NCBI GenBank assembly: GCA_030762895.1
Contig: CM061070.1
Coordinates: 100,582,759 to 100,646,758, forward strand
Length of the DNA: 64,000 nt
Reading direction: 5' to 3'
Origin: Sophora flavescens
Taxonomy: Eukaryota; Streptophyta; Magnoliopsida; Fabales; Fabaceae
Translations under genes and position numbers: made by a program
In this document: positions 45,073 through 56,538 of the stretch, one piece after another
Position numbering within the stretch: the stretch's first letter is position 1
Layout: every line of letters begins with the position of its first letter
The notes under the pieces: generated by a model
The model's input: only the letters and a program-made list of their open reading frames with translations
Told to the model about the DNA's origin: nothing
Databases searched by the model: none

Positions 45073-46107
45073 ATGGCTTCTTCTTCAACCTTCAACGCGG
45101 ACAAGCTCAACATCTCCATTGAGCACCCCTTCAACTTTGGGATATTGCAAGACTATAACTTGGACATAAGCAAGTATGTTAATGCAGCTGGGTGGGGAGC
45201 ACTCTTCACAGAGAAAGTCTCTGTCTTTCCCAACCTGATTAGGGATTTCTGGAAGAATGTTCAAGATACCGACAATGATTTCTCCTCTGTTGTGTTAGGA
45301 AAGAGGATCATAGTCTCGGAGAAGACTATTGCTGATGCCATTTTCTGTGCTCAGGAAGGTTTGGTTTTTACTGAGTCATGGGAAGCTGATTTGGGTGGCT
45401 CTGAGACCATTGAAGTCTGTCTCATGGGAGAATACACAGTCAGAACTCACTCATGGAAGGCTGCTGAAATGAAGGACATCGTTCGAATTCTTCATCAACT
45501 ATTAAACAAGGTGGTTCTTCATAAGGTTGGTTCCAAGGACAACCTATCAACTCTGCATAAGTTTTGCCTTTGCCATCTTCTTACGGACACAAAAATCAAT
45601 CTTCCTAGAATCATGCACATAAGATTCAGAGATGCTGTGATCAACAAGACCAAACTTTCGACATTTCCCTATTGCCATCTTCTGTCTAAGATTTTCAAGG
45701 CTCAAGGAATCCATGAAATTCTTGCTGCAAGGACTCCTGAAGAGCAGGCTAGAATCTTATCTGAAAAACCAATGTCGGCTGCAGACATTGGTAAAATGAA
45801 TATAGCTAACATGAACCTCAGTACCTATGCTGCTGCTGCAATGGCTAAAACTGAGGAGTTGATGAAAATGAAAGAGGAAATGGTGGAACAAAACAGTGCT
45901 GAGGCTATGGAGCCAAAGAAGAGTATCAAGAAAAAGACCACCACAGCACGGAAACCTGTCCCCAAGAGACCAGTTGGTGACATTGTTACCAGGGAACCTT
46001 CTGATGCTCCTGCTGTGAAGAAGCAAAGAAGAGTTATCTTCTCACACAATGAGGACGGGGAAGCTGATGAGGACAGAGTTCCTATCAGTACCATCCTGAA
46101 GAAGTAG
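45073..46107 (+). pseudogene. Sire-3 extra 3' ORF (344 residues open, originally longer)
   Basis: It starts MASSSTFNADKLN and encodes a globular domain (residues about 20-225) shared with the Sire-2 extra ORF, including ALFTEKVSVFPNLIRDFW and TFPYCHLLSKIFKAQGI. It resembles the uncharacterised 'putative plant transposon protein' domain. A Lys/Arg-rich segment (about 285-330) with RKPVPKRP could be a nuclear localisation or nucleic-acid-binding tail. The same frame continues after the stop at 46105-46107 with Ser/Thr/Pro-rich coding sense to about 46570, broken by further stops. Function in the retroelement is unknown. Confidence 0.7.
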
Positions 46108-46831
46108 AAAACTTCTGTTGCTGCTGCCGAGGCCGTTGTGCCTGTCTCAACAAAACCCAGAAGGTAACCATCAAGAAAGACCAGAACAACTAAGACTTCT
46201 AAGGTAACCATCTCTGCTAGTGATCCTGTTCAAATAACAGTAGACGCTTTAGTGTCTAGTCTAGAAAATAGAGTTGGTGATGTTCCTGTTGCTGTTACCT
46301 CTGATGATAACATTGCTGTCTCTACTCCAAATGATGTGTTAAATCAAACCATAACTGATGATGTATACATTCCCACACCCCTCTCACCCCAACCAACATA
46401 AATTGACCAAACCACAAACTTGCCTACATCTTCACCCGTTCACTCACAAATAGCCACCTCATCCAGACCACAATTTCAACCAATTATCCCTGCCGATGAT
46501 CCCTGGTTCAATTAACCAGATGACGGCATTTCCCTTGGTGCTCATTTACCAAAACCCTTAAGAACTTATTTCCCTTCACCCCAATTTCTGTTATTTATGA
46601 TGGCAAATCTGAGGATTGGGCCAAAGTAAAAATAAAATTGAGAGTTCTATTTCTCACTCACCAGCCTACACCTGAATACATTCCTGACAGGTGGTACCCC
46701 CTACCTGAGTATGAGGAAGAAGCAGACCCACCAGTTGAACCCTTCCATTTACCCCATCCTGACTGCAAACTAATCATAAAAGTGCCTTCACAAATGAAAG
46801 AAAAGATATTTTTTATATAAGGAAAGAAAAG

Positions 46832-46833
<2 letters not shown>

Positions 46834-46891
<58 letters not shown>
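46834..46891. repeat. (AT)n microsatellite in Sire-3
   Basis: About 57 bp of AT dinucleotides between the extra ORF remnant and the 3' LTR. Confidence 0.95.
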
Positions 46892-46896
<5 letters not shown>

Positions 46897-47171
46897 ATTT
46901 TTTGAAAAGCTCATATTTGTCTGCATATGCATATTCTGTTTTCTACTTGATAACTGCTCTAATACTTATGTTTGCCTATTTGCTCTAATATCTGCTGACT
47001 ATGCTTATTTATTCCTTAATATATACTCTAAGTTTGATAAGCTGTTGCACTTATCTATTAGCTTATATGAAGTTTGTCTCATATGTTTTTACTGATTATT
47101 TATCTGAATGCTTTGTCTTAGGGGGAGCCCTGCAGGCTCTCTTACACTTTGTTTTTCAAATTTAATTAGTT

Positions 47172-47197
47172 TTTGTCATCATAAAAAAGGGGGAGAT
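47172..47197 (+). other. Sire-3 polypurine tract
   Basis: GTCATCATAAAAAAGGGGGA followed by GATTG leads directly into the 3' LTR, the typical Sirevirus PPT. Confidence 0.88.
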
Positions 47198-49145
47198 TGT
47201 TGGAACCAAAGTGGTTTTTGACTAAATAATCTGTACATTTTGATGTTAACAAAAGGATTAAATTTGCTTGGCAAAGTGTTAGTTGAGATCTAACACGTGC
47301 TTTCAGTTATGCAGGAATATTTAATTATACGTAATAGAAACTTGGGATCAGTTTTCATTGAAAAATATGCGTCCACCCTTGTAGACGGGCTGCTCAATGT
47401 TTTGGTAAAAGTTATTTATTTATTTATTTATTTGAGTAGACTGATTTTCTTAAGTAGGCGAGGCTCTAAATGCTTACTAGACGGAAATCAAAATAACCTC
47501 TTAGATTCAGCAAGTCCAAAGACTTGATAGTAGACGAGCTCTAACTGCCACATCAGCAGACAAAAAAATTGGTAGATTTGAATGAACTGAAAAATAAAAT
47601 AGTCAGGTAGATGAGCTCTATCTGCCACGTCACTAGACGAAGATGTTCAAAACTCATTGAGGTATAGCAAGTCCAAAGACTTGATAGACGAGAGGATATG
47701 CCACGTCATCGGACGAGCAAAATAATTTGTTGAAACAAACTTGGTCTTACATGTAACTAAGTAGATGGAGCTTTTAAGAAGACGAGCTCCATCTTGGAAT
47801 GAATAAATGCAATCCGAATCTCTTGAATTTATTTCAAATGATTGATATTTATTTCAATAAAATACTTGTTCTTCACATTTGTTTTATCTGCTTTAATGTT
47901 TTACCTTGTTGTAAAAGAAACATAGTACCATCAAGAAATACAAAAAGCAGAATTGTACAATAAGATACTGCAAAACGATCTGTACGACGACAAATTTATG
48001 GCTGGAAAAAGTTTGATTATACACAAAGGAGAAACAACAAGTTCTCAAGCTGCTATACTCAGAGCAGTGAGTCTCCAATTTCATGCTACCTCGATAACCA
48101 AGAGTATTATTCATCTTGCCACAATCAAGCTATTAGTCACAACGGATATCATGCATTAAATGTTATCTCTAAACGGGATTATTCAAAATAACCGTTGAAG
48201 AAATACAAGTGAAGAAGAAGGTCACTATAAATAGAAGACCTGAGATACTGAAGAACAACTCTTGCCAGCACAACCTTGCTAGCTCAACTTTTGTCAATCA
48301 ATAATCACTCATTCTAGTATTCTTTCAAGAGCAAGAGTCTGTATTCTTTAGTTTGAATATTGTGAAAATATTCATCTGATCTTAAACTTTCATATCCTCA
48401 CACATAGTGAGTTAAGAAGATCAAACGTAAAATCTCTTTGTTAGAGTTAGAGCCTGAAGAGGCTTGGTAAGAAAGAAATAATTGTAGCCTGGAGAGGTGT
48501 TGAATACTTGTTTGTAATCTATTTGGAAAATAGTGGAGAAAATAGAAGACCTGAGATACTGAAGAACAACTCTTGCCAGCACAACCTTGCTAGCTCAACT
48601 TTTGTCAATCAATAATCACTCATTCTAGTATTCTTTCAAGAGCAAGAGTATGTATTCTTTAGTTTGAATATTGTGAAAATATTCATCCGATCTTAAACTT
48701 TCATATCCTCACACATAGTGAGTTAAGAAGATCAAACGTTAAATCTCTTTGTTAGAGTTAGAGCCTGAAGAGGCTTGGTAAGAAAGAAATAATTGTAGTC
48801 TGGAGAGGTGTTGAATACTTGGTTGTAATCTATTTGGAAAATAGTGGAGAAAAACCTTCAAGTAGAAGGGACTGGACGTAGCTCTTTGTTGGAAGAGAGT
48901 GAACCCGGATAAAACATCTTGTGTGATTCTTCTATCTCTAAACCCTTACTGCTTTATTTGTTTTCACTGACTGAAGGGTTTTGATATTGCTTTTGTTAAA
49001 GCTTTCTTTTTTAAAAGATCTATTTCTCTATGCTTGCTTCCGATTTAATCTTCTTGTGTGCAAAAATAATTTTAAAGGTTGTTTACGAAAATTATTAACA
49101 AACACAATTCAACCCCCCTTCTTGTGTTTGCCTGTGTCAACTTCA
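47198..49145 (+). repeat. Sire-3 3' LTR (1948 bp) with an internal tandem duplication
   Basis: It matches the 5' LTR except that a block of about 311 bp starting AATAGAAGACCTGAGATACT occurs twice in tandem (from 48230 and from 48541). This accounts for nearly all of the 319-bp length difference. The duplicate copies differ at few positions, so the duplication is younger than much of the element's decay or was homogenised. Confidence 0.9.
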
Positions 49146-49554
49146 CATCCCCCACTAATCAACTTCAACGTATGAATGCATGATAAAACGACATACAAAG
49201 CAACCACCTACTTTGCTCGGGCCGATACGCAGCCAAGACTTATCACTATCATCAACAACATCAACACCAACGCCTTGGCCAAAAGGCACCAAGGTTCAAC
49301 TCATCAACGCCTCGACCAAAAAGTATCGAGGGTACTTTGGCCAAAAAGAACCAAAGTGTATCAATGTGCGGTAACCCAATGGTATCGACTTAACCAACTT
49401 ATTATTCTTCGTTATCTTAATTAATCCTTTAATTAAGTTATCTAACTCTTCTTCATTCGATTGATGTATTATTGCATTATTAGGGACAACTGGGGTGAAA
49501 TACCCCTTTATTCCTTTAGTCTCAGATACTGACCAGCAAGGGGAGTACGGACGT

Positions 49555-49720
49555 GCTCACCCCAGCATGGTCGTGCTGCCACTAAAATGGATCACGGTCA
49601 TGCTCACTATCCTACACGACCGTGCTCAATGCACGACCTGCCTTCCAGAATGCAACTGGGAGCACGGGCGTGCTCCCTGTTCAGCACGGTCGTGCTCCTG
49701 GGCTAGCCGTACTGTTTTGG
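49555..49720. repeat. Paired dyad array in the solo LTR
   Basis: Words of the type GCACGGTCGTGC and GTACGGACGTGC occur in pairs separated by 8-11 bp, for example TACGGACGTGC...GCATGGTCGTGC (49545-49579) and GCACGGGCGTGC...GCACGGTCGTGC (about 49663-49696). The architecture resembles the Athila-type arrays but the word has G..C at the edges in place of T..A. Confidence 0.7.
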
Positions 49721-51524
49721 GCAAATTCATACGTATTCTTAGAGTCAAAACTCCCTAACACTCTCAAATCAGATCCTAGGGTCCTTTGACTAATCCAGTT
49801 GGCATAAAACCTCACCTCTCACTAATAGTTCATGTCTTATGAAGCATTGGGGAATTAACCCCTTAAATCCTATGTTAATTAAGAGTCCTATTTAAAACTG
49901 ATTTGGGTCTTATTAACGTGTTCATCATAACAACAACACGACCTCATCCAATCAACATTCAGCCAGTCAATTCATAGCAACAACAACATAACAATCATAA
50001 TCAGATCATGAACAGATTCAACTATTATACATCATTGACGAACAACATGATAATCATAAACATTGAGCATACCATCAACCAATTAGCAATTATAATAATT
50101 AACTCATACAACCAGGCAGATCATGGCATCAACAACAGTTTAGGCATAGTCATACTAAACGTAGCAATATCAATAAAATTAATAACAACATATAACGAAT
50201 ATACATTCATAGAAATTAACAACAATAATGGGGTTATGGGGACCCCTCATCTTATGCTACCCCCTTGTTTAATGTATACACTATTATTCTCCCCATACCT
50301 GGAATGAAGATTCCCAAAATGATAACAATGGCAAACTAGACACGTTCCCTCGAGCGGCTCGATGAGTTCTTCTAGCCTTGATCAAACAATAAGGGAAGAG
50401 AATAACCAATTAATCCCCAATTCAAAATAAAGGGAAAAGGAGATTAAGGAGGGATAACTACGTTACCTTAAACGATGCTAACACACGTAACTTCTCACCC
50501 AAACGGACTCACAAACTACAAGAACTTCAAGGGGTTCAAGGGAAAACTAAGAAAGATGAAGAGAGGCAGATATTATGAGTTTAACAATGTGAGAAATAGG
50601 GTTTAGGTCGAGTTATATGGTATAAATACAAGTTGGGGCATAACGGGCTCCTATTTCAGCCCAAACTGTATCCAGATTGGTATTTTGATCATAACATGAG
50701 CTACAAGTTTCCGATTGAGGTGTTCATGGTGTCGTTAGAAAGCTTAGAGAAATATCTACAAATTAATATCTAATGACCGAATCCTAAATTGTACTCTAAG
50801 ATGGTCAAAAGTTCAATGGAAGTTTAGCGACAGATTTGGTAGTTATTCCTAGATAGGATCCTTAGGAGATTATGATAAGATTTTAAGAGGTAACTAAAAA
50901 CTGGATTATACTTTATTAATGAGGACTCAAATCTGATTGGTTGAAGGGCTAAAATCTAAGAATTACATTATCTCTATTTAAATACTAAATCACACGATAT
51001 CTCATCATATCATTCTTAATCAATTATTATTAATAAAATCACATATCATATATTAACACATAAAATCACAAACAAAATCATATATTCATATAAGATCACA
51101 CGTTAAGAGACAGAATCTCATATTAATGCAAATAATCATATATTAATATACATATGAGTTCTGATAAGTTGCTTTATATGTTTGCTTCAACGGGGAGATA
51201 ACATAATACATGTCATATTGTTTGAAAATTTCTTATTTCTCCTTTATTTAAAAGTTGTGTTTTGAATTGAAATTATATTCATTATATATTGTGTTTTTGA
51301 TATATACTATAAGCATTGATTGATTTGAGTACGAGGGGTAGAAATTAGAGCAAAGAAATGGTGAGATATAATAATTTATGTTTTTTTTTCCTCACATATA
51401 TCCAATCTTATTTTATGCAGAAAACTTTTAAGTATCATTAAATCATGTTAGTTTCATTTGTAAATAATTTTTGTTTATCTTATAATTTTTAATTTAGAAA
51501 ATCAATTATACCAACAAATACTTT

Positions 51525-51822
51525 ACCCGTGCATCACACGAGTATATGTGTGATACACAAGTATGTTGTATTCGTGTTATCTTAATTAGGAGGATTATGT
51601 TTGCATTAACCTTAATATTTATTTATTGATAATATTTCATAATGTTACTATTATTAAGATACAAAAAATAATTTTCAAATAAAAAATGCATTGTGTTATT
51701 TATACTTCTATTTATTAATTATTAATTTCACATTTAACATAATCATGTATTGTGTTTTTAAATTATATGAAATTATACTCCCAATGCATATTTCACCCGT
51801 GCATCACGGGTACATCGTCTAG
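51525..51822 (+). mobile_element. Helitron-like 3' terminus (candidate)
   Basis: ACCCGTGCATCACGGGT forms a hairpin (7-bp stem) about 7 bases before CTAG, followed by T, at 51794-51823. This is the layout of a Helitron 3' end. A related sequence without a perfect stem, ACCCGTGCATCACACGAGT, occurs at about 51526. No 5' TC end could be assigned. Confidence 0.35.
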
Positions 51823-51999
51823 TGTAATAATATATACATACATATATATGTATAAGCATAAAAATACTACAACAGTAATCATAATTACATTATCAATTAT
51901 ATAAATAACAATACTAACTTCATTAATAATAACAACAACAACAACTAGACATCCATAGTAACATAGTCCCTTATACGAAAATCGGGGTGTTATAACTTA

Positions 52000-52174
52000 T
52001 GCTAAGCAAATTGTGTCTTAATCCTTCAACCATAAGAACATTAGATATAGAGGGAAGAGGGGGTTTACCACCAATAGTACCAATGCCTATAACCTTCCCT
52101 TTCTGATTGCCTCCAAAGGTAACATGTCCTGTTGGAGGTCTAGGGACGTAGGCCTTCCTCCTTGTTAATCAATA
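52000..52174 (-). pseudogene. Sire-2 continuation: protease/integrase boundary
   Basis: The minus strand encodes GHVTFGGNQKGKVIGIG and LRHNLLSIS, which join directly to QLCDSGFDVSF at the other side of the solo LTR. The homologous stretch of Sire-3 lies at 41640-41800. The remainder of Sire-2 toward its gag is cut off at 52174 by Sire-4. Confidence 0.85.
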
Positions 52175-53413
52175 TGGCACCTCGAGGGGGGGGGGGGGGG
52201 GGGGGTGAATTGAGGTTTAATCACTTTCTTGAAAACTTTGGTTTCTTAAAAACATTGTTCAAGAAACACTATGTATGATGCAAAGAAATTGAGTAGAAGA
52301 AGAGAATGATTATGTATGAATGACCTCAATTAAAAATGAGAGTATTAAATTCACCACAATTAACTAAATACAATGAAAAACAACAATTGAACAATAATTG
52401 CAAGAACTAAATGAGTGAAGGAAAGAGAAGATCACACAAACGATTTTACTGGTTCGATCACAACTTGAGTGATCTGCATCCATTTCTCAAGAACCTTGAG
52501 AGATTCCACTATTCCAAAATTGTTTACAAGATTAAAATTTACAAAATCTAAAGGATACCCCACATTTACCTTTGGTTATTTTGAGATGCCCCACTCAAAA
52601 TAATCCTTACCTCCTAAGGATGCTCCACCGTAGATTCAAGGATCCCCGCCTTGGCTTCAAGGATCCCCCACCTTGAAATTGATTTGGATGCCCCACCAAA
52701 TCAATGAAGCAACTCTCCTATTACTTACAAGAAAAAAATGTTTCCATAAAGAAATACAAAAGAAACTATAATTGCCTTTTACAAGATGAAGTATGAAAAC
52801 TCTAATGATTTTTGTGGAGGTATGTTGGCAGAGTTTTGTTAGGTCAAAATGTGTTCATTTTCGTGTCAAAGTAACCCCTATTTATAGAGAAAAGGTTTAG
52901 AAGAGATTTTGAAATTTAGAAAAAATTTTAATTCTGTTTTACCTGAAGTAGTCGACTACTTTTTTAGTGGTAATCGACTACTTTAGTGTAACAGAACCAA
53001 GATTCAAGAAAATCAGGTAGGTAGTTGATTACCTAACCTAAGTAATCGATTACTTCATGAAAGTAGTCGATTACTTTGTTTAAAACACATTTCTGGAATG
53101 CTGAAGAACAAAGTAGTTGACTGATTATCCAAAGTAGTCGACTACTTGCCTTTTTCTCATAAAAAAATCAATTTTTTCTTCTTTTCAAAGGCAAGTCCAG
53201 AAACTTGTTTTAAAATATCTTGAATCAAATTAAAATATTCTTCTAATTTTTTTAACTCTAAAATACTTATTACATCACTTACAACTTATACTTCAATCTT
53301 AAAGGTGATTTTACAAAATATTCCTTAATAAAATATTAAACCCTCCAACAATTGGAGTTTCTTCCTTGGTGTGCGTTTGGAGATCAATCATCAAAACCAT
53401 ATGTTGAATTTCA
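52175..53413 (-). repeat. Sire-4 3' LTR (about 1239 bp)
   Basis: On the minus strand it begins TGAAATTCAACATATGG after a PPT (CATCAAAAAGGGGAGA... at 53414-53435) and ends GAGGTGCCA. A run of 20 G (52186-52205) is the complement of the C-rich stretch that ends Sirevirus LTRs. Repeated GTAGTCGACTACTT dyad words lie at 52950-53150. The left border is inferred from the switch out of Sire-2 coding sequence. Confidence 0.65.
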
Positions 53414-54407
53414 GTCTCCCCTTTTTGATGATGACAAATGCTTTATGCTCTTCATATCATTTGTTAACTCCTTTGTTGAATGAAGATATGTAATATTTTT
53501 GGAAAGTTACAAACACTTTAGCACTCCCCCTGCATTTGTGCATTATTTCTGGAAAAAAAAATTACAAGACACACCTTTCTCCCCCTTAGACATTATAAAA
53601 AAGGAACCATTAAATGCATAGGAGAAAAGTATGAAATGGAAGCGCATAATGAGTAAAGAGTATAACGTGACAAGTAAAACCATCATTTGTATATAAAAAT
53701 TCATACAAATCAAGCATTTTTCATATATAAAACATATACACATCATGCATTTTTCATATTAACAACAAGAAAAGAACAAAGAATTCAACGGAGACTAGGA
53801 TCATCCATTATGCCAAGTTCTCTATGGATATAAAAGAAATTTTCCCTAGCTAAAAGTTTAGTAAAAATATCCACTAATTATTTACTAGTCTCTACAAATT
53901 CCATTATGCAATCTCCTTTTTGTATGTGATTTCTAATGAAGTGGTGCCGAATTTCTATGTGTTTGGTTCTAAAATGTTGGATAGGATTTTCAGAAATATT
54001 TATTGCACTTGTATTATCACATCTTATGGGTATATTTGTTAGTTTAATACCATAGTCTAGAAGTTGTTGTTGCATCCAAATAATTTGAGCGCAACAACTA
54101 TCGGCGGCTCTACATACTCGGCCTTGGTGGTTGATAAGGCTACACTAACTTGTTTTTTCTAAACCAAGAAACAAGTGAGTGACCAAAAATGTGACAAGTG
54201 TCACTTGTGTTTTTCCTATCTAATTTACATCCGGCAAAATCGGAATCGGAATATCCAATTAAAGTACAACTAGAACCTTACGTTACCATAACCCCACATT
54301 AATCATTCCAGCTAAATATTTTAAAATTCTTTTAACTGCTGTTAAATGTGATTCCTTGGGGTTTGCTTGATAACATGCACACATACAAACGCTAAACATA
54401 ATATCAG
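53414..54407 (-). pseudogene. Sire-4 3' region with RNase H remnant
   Basis: Minus-strand coding remnants include DIMFSVCMCACYQAN at the right edge (54405-54360), a Tyr/Ala-rich AEY-type motif near 54110, IRCDNTSAINISENPIQH (about 54030) and a stop before VDIFTK (about 53875). Between the pol end and the LTR (53414-53800) no ORF of an extra protein is seen. Sire-4 is cut in its RT/RNase H region by Sire-5. Confidence 0.75.
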
Positions 54408-56116
54408 TGTTAAACTCAATGACTTAGAAATTTTGATATATGACAAATACAACTTAATGTGTATGCAAATGTTTTTAGTGTCAAATTGTAAAGACAGGTA
54501 TCAACCAATATTCAACAAGTTCAGTAAGCAATCAAAGGAGAATATTCAAGGAAGAACTTGGAGAAATCAAAGAGCAAGAACGAAGAACAAGGAATCATCA
54601 AGACAAGATCTTAACAAAGAAATTAGTATTAAGTCTTAGATGATTTGTAAAAGATGAAATCTCTTATTCACAAATAAGCTCAATTTGAAAAGATGCATGA
54701 AAGAAAATCATTTTTCATAACTTCTATTAAAAGGAATAAGTTTTTGTAAATGAAAATGATTTTTGAAATAAGATTTCAAAGCGCTCGTCTAACACTGGGA
54801 ATAGTAAAAAATGGCGTCCAAGAAAGTGATACAAGCGCACGTCCACTAAGGTGATACAATCACACATCGACTAAAGTGATACAAGCGCACGTCCACTAAA
54901 GTGACACAAGCGCACGTCCACTGAAGTGATAAAAGTGCTCGTCCACACAAGTCTTTGGACTTGCTAAGATCTTAATGAGAAGCTCCGTCCACTGACACGG
55001 CATATGGAGCTCGTCTACTAGTTGGAGCACGTCCAATTACTTTGTGTTAGTACTCCCGTCTGCTGACGTGGCAAATAGACGCGACTATTTTCTTCAAATG
55101 GACTCGGCAATTTTTTAAAGATGGATGCAGTTATTTATTTAAGATAGACGCGGCTATTTTCTTCAAATGGACGGGGCTATTTTCCAAATGGACTCGGTTA
55201 TTTTATGGACGCGAATTCTACAAGAACAATCAGAATCTTATTTCAAGAACGAGAATCAAGAAAATAGATTCTGTTAATCAGATCCAAATCTGTTTTGATT
55301 GATCCCAACGACTATAACTTGTTTTCTATATAAAGAGGGATCAAAGGAACACTTAAACAACATATACGAATATCATAACATATCACAGTTTTACGAAATC
55401 ATTTTGAGAAATCAATTGTAAAATCATTCATCATCTTTATTGACCTTACTGAGAAAAGAGTGTTTCAATACTCAAAGGGCTTCAATTTGTTTATCTGACT
55501 ACTGAGAGTTAGGAATCAACTTTTGTTTTTACTTTTGATTATAAAGAGAGAGGGTGTCTCTCTGAGTGATTAGGGTGATGTATCCCTAAGGTTGGACATT
55601 GAGGCTCTTCACAAGAGTGTGGTATCTCGAGGTGAAGAAGTTCTCTGTGGTGTGAAGGTTTTTCAAGCTACCTGGTAAAACTTGTGTGTTAGTGTGTGAA
55701 ATCCCACAGGTGGAGTGAGGACTGGATATAGGTCACAGTGGAGGTGACTGAACCAGGATAAATCTGGTTGTGTGGTATCCCTAAACTCAAACTCCTTTAC
55801 TTTCTGTTTATGTTCAAGAACCTACAACTTTGATGTTTAAAGTACAATAAAATTTATGTTCTTGATCTGTATAAACTGCATTTTGTTATTACTGAGTTAT
55901 TAAACCCGAACCTATTTTGAATTAATCTTTCTTATCCTCATCACCTTCTATTCAATATTTTGTAAAAACCCTTCATCGATTTTGTAAAAGATCCTGAGAA
56001 CACTAATCCGCAACTCTGATTTATAAAGCTTTGTGAAAAAGTTTTAAGAGGGAAATATTTTTTGAAAACTCAATTCACCCCACCCCCCCTCTTGAGTCGT
56101 TGAAGCCAAAACAACA
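54408..56116 (+). repeat. Sire-5 5' LTR (about 1709 bp)
   Basis: It begins TGTTAAACTCAATGAC and ends near CCAAAACAACA, followed by a PBS. CAATTCACCCCACCCCCC lies near the 3' end. It contains a tandem block at 54820-54960, dyad AAGTCTTTGGACTT (about 54946) and words CTCGTCTACTA and GCTGACGTGGCA that are reverse complements of words in the Sire-3 LTR. Confidence 0.78.
54820..54960. repeat. Short tandem repeats in the Sire-5 LTR
   Basis: A unit of about 28 bp, GTGATACAAGCGCACGTCCA plus CTAAA, occurs five times with small changes. A second short repeat (ATTTTCTTCAAATGGAC) occurs at about 55085-55205. Confidence 0.8.
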
Positions 56117-56118
56117 AT

Positions 56119-56130
56119 TGGCATCAGAGC
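56119..56130 (+). other. Sire-5 primer-binding site
   Basis: TGGCATCAGAGC is the copia initiator-Met PBS with one change (C for T at position 4). It lies two to five bases after the LTR end. Confidence 0.8.
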
Positions 56131-56165
56131 TAAACTCTGAAGTTTGTCTTAACAGCTATAAGAGT

Positions 56166-56538
56166 ATGACTTCCAATGACTGTCTGAATGAAGGGGCTTC
56201 CCTTGCACGCCCGCCTGCCTTCAATGGATCTGAGTATATCTATTGGAAGGAAAGAATGGTAATCTTTCTTGAGGCAGCAGGTGTTGACATATGGGTTGCA
56301 GTAGAGAATGGACCATTTGTCCCCTCCAATGTAGATGCTAATGGTGCATTATATTTAAGCCGTGATGAGTTTTTCAGGGTTTCAAATTGCAAATCAGCCA
56401 AGGAGATGTGGTATACATTGCAAGTAACACATGAAGGAACCTCATATGTCAAAAGAGCAAGAATGAACACCATCACACATGAGTATGATCTGTTCAGAAT
56501 GAATCGAGGAGAACCTATGACTGAAATGCAAAAGAGAT
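56166..56538 (+). pseudogene. Sire-5 gag, cut by Ath-C
   Basis: The ATG at 56166 (MTSNDCLNEGASLARPPAFN) opens a Sirevirus gag core with YIYWKERMVIFLEAAGVDIW, SAKEMWYTLQ and THEYDLFRM, homologous to Sire-3 gag. The frame is open until Ath-C begins at 56539. GAGAT (56534-56538) is the expected left target duplication. The rest of Sire-5 should lie right of the window. Confidence 0.85.

Larger units (their letters stand above)
38126..49145 (+). mobile_element. Sire-3: full-length, decayed Sirevirus
   Basis: The 5' LTR is 38126-39754 and the 3' LTR 47198-49145, both starting TGTTGGAACC and ending CAACTTCA. Flanks AATCC and CATCC are a near-match target duplication inside the solo LTR. PBS, gag, PR-IN-RT-RH, an extra ORF and PPT are present in Sirevirus order. 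Many nonsense codons and frameshifts break the coding, so it is not autonomous. Confidence 0.92.
37340..51994 (-). mobile_element. Long solo LTR (about 3.6 kb) inside Sire-2, itself holding Sire-3
   Basis: The target duplication ACTTA occurs at 37335-37339 and 51995-51999, and the Sire-2 integrase-side frame rejoins exactly across it. The ends are TGTGACACCC and GGGGTGTTATA, forming short inverted repeats, with the TG/CA edge mutated to TA on one side. Without Sire-3 the insert is 3.6 kb with no coding, no PBS and no PPT, so it is a recombined LTR. A TATA-like GTATTTATACC followed by CCTAAACCCTA on the minus strand (about 50600-50640) suggests leftward orientation. The ends recall Tekay-type chromovirus LTRs; the lineage is uncertain. 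Confidence 0.72.

Noticed and set aside
50008..50307. 99-codon Asn/Ile-rich ORF in the solo LTR
   Set aside because: Low-complexity translation of AT-rich LTR sequence.
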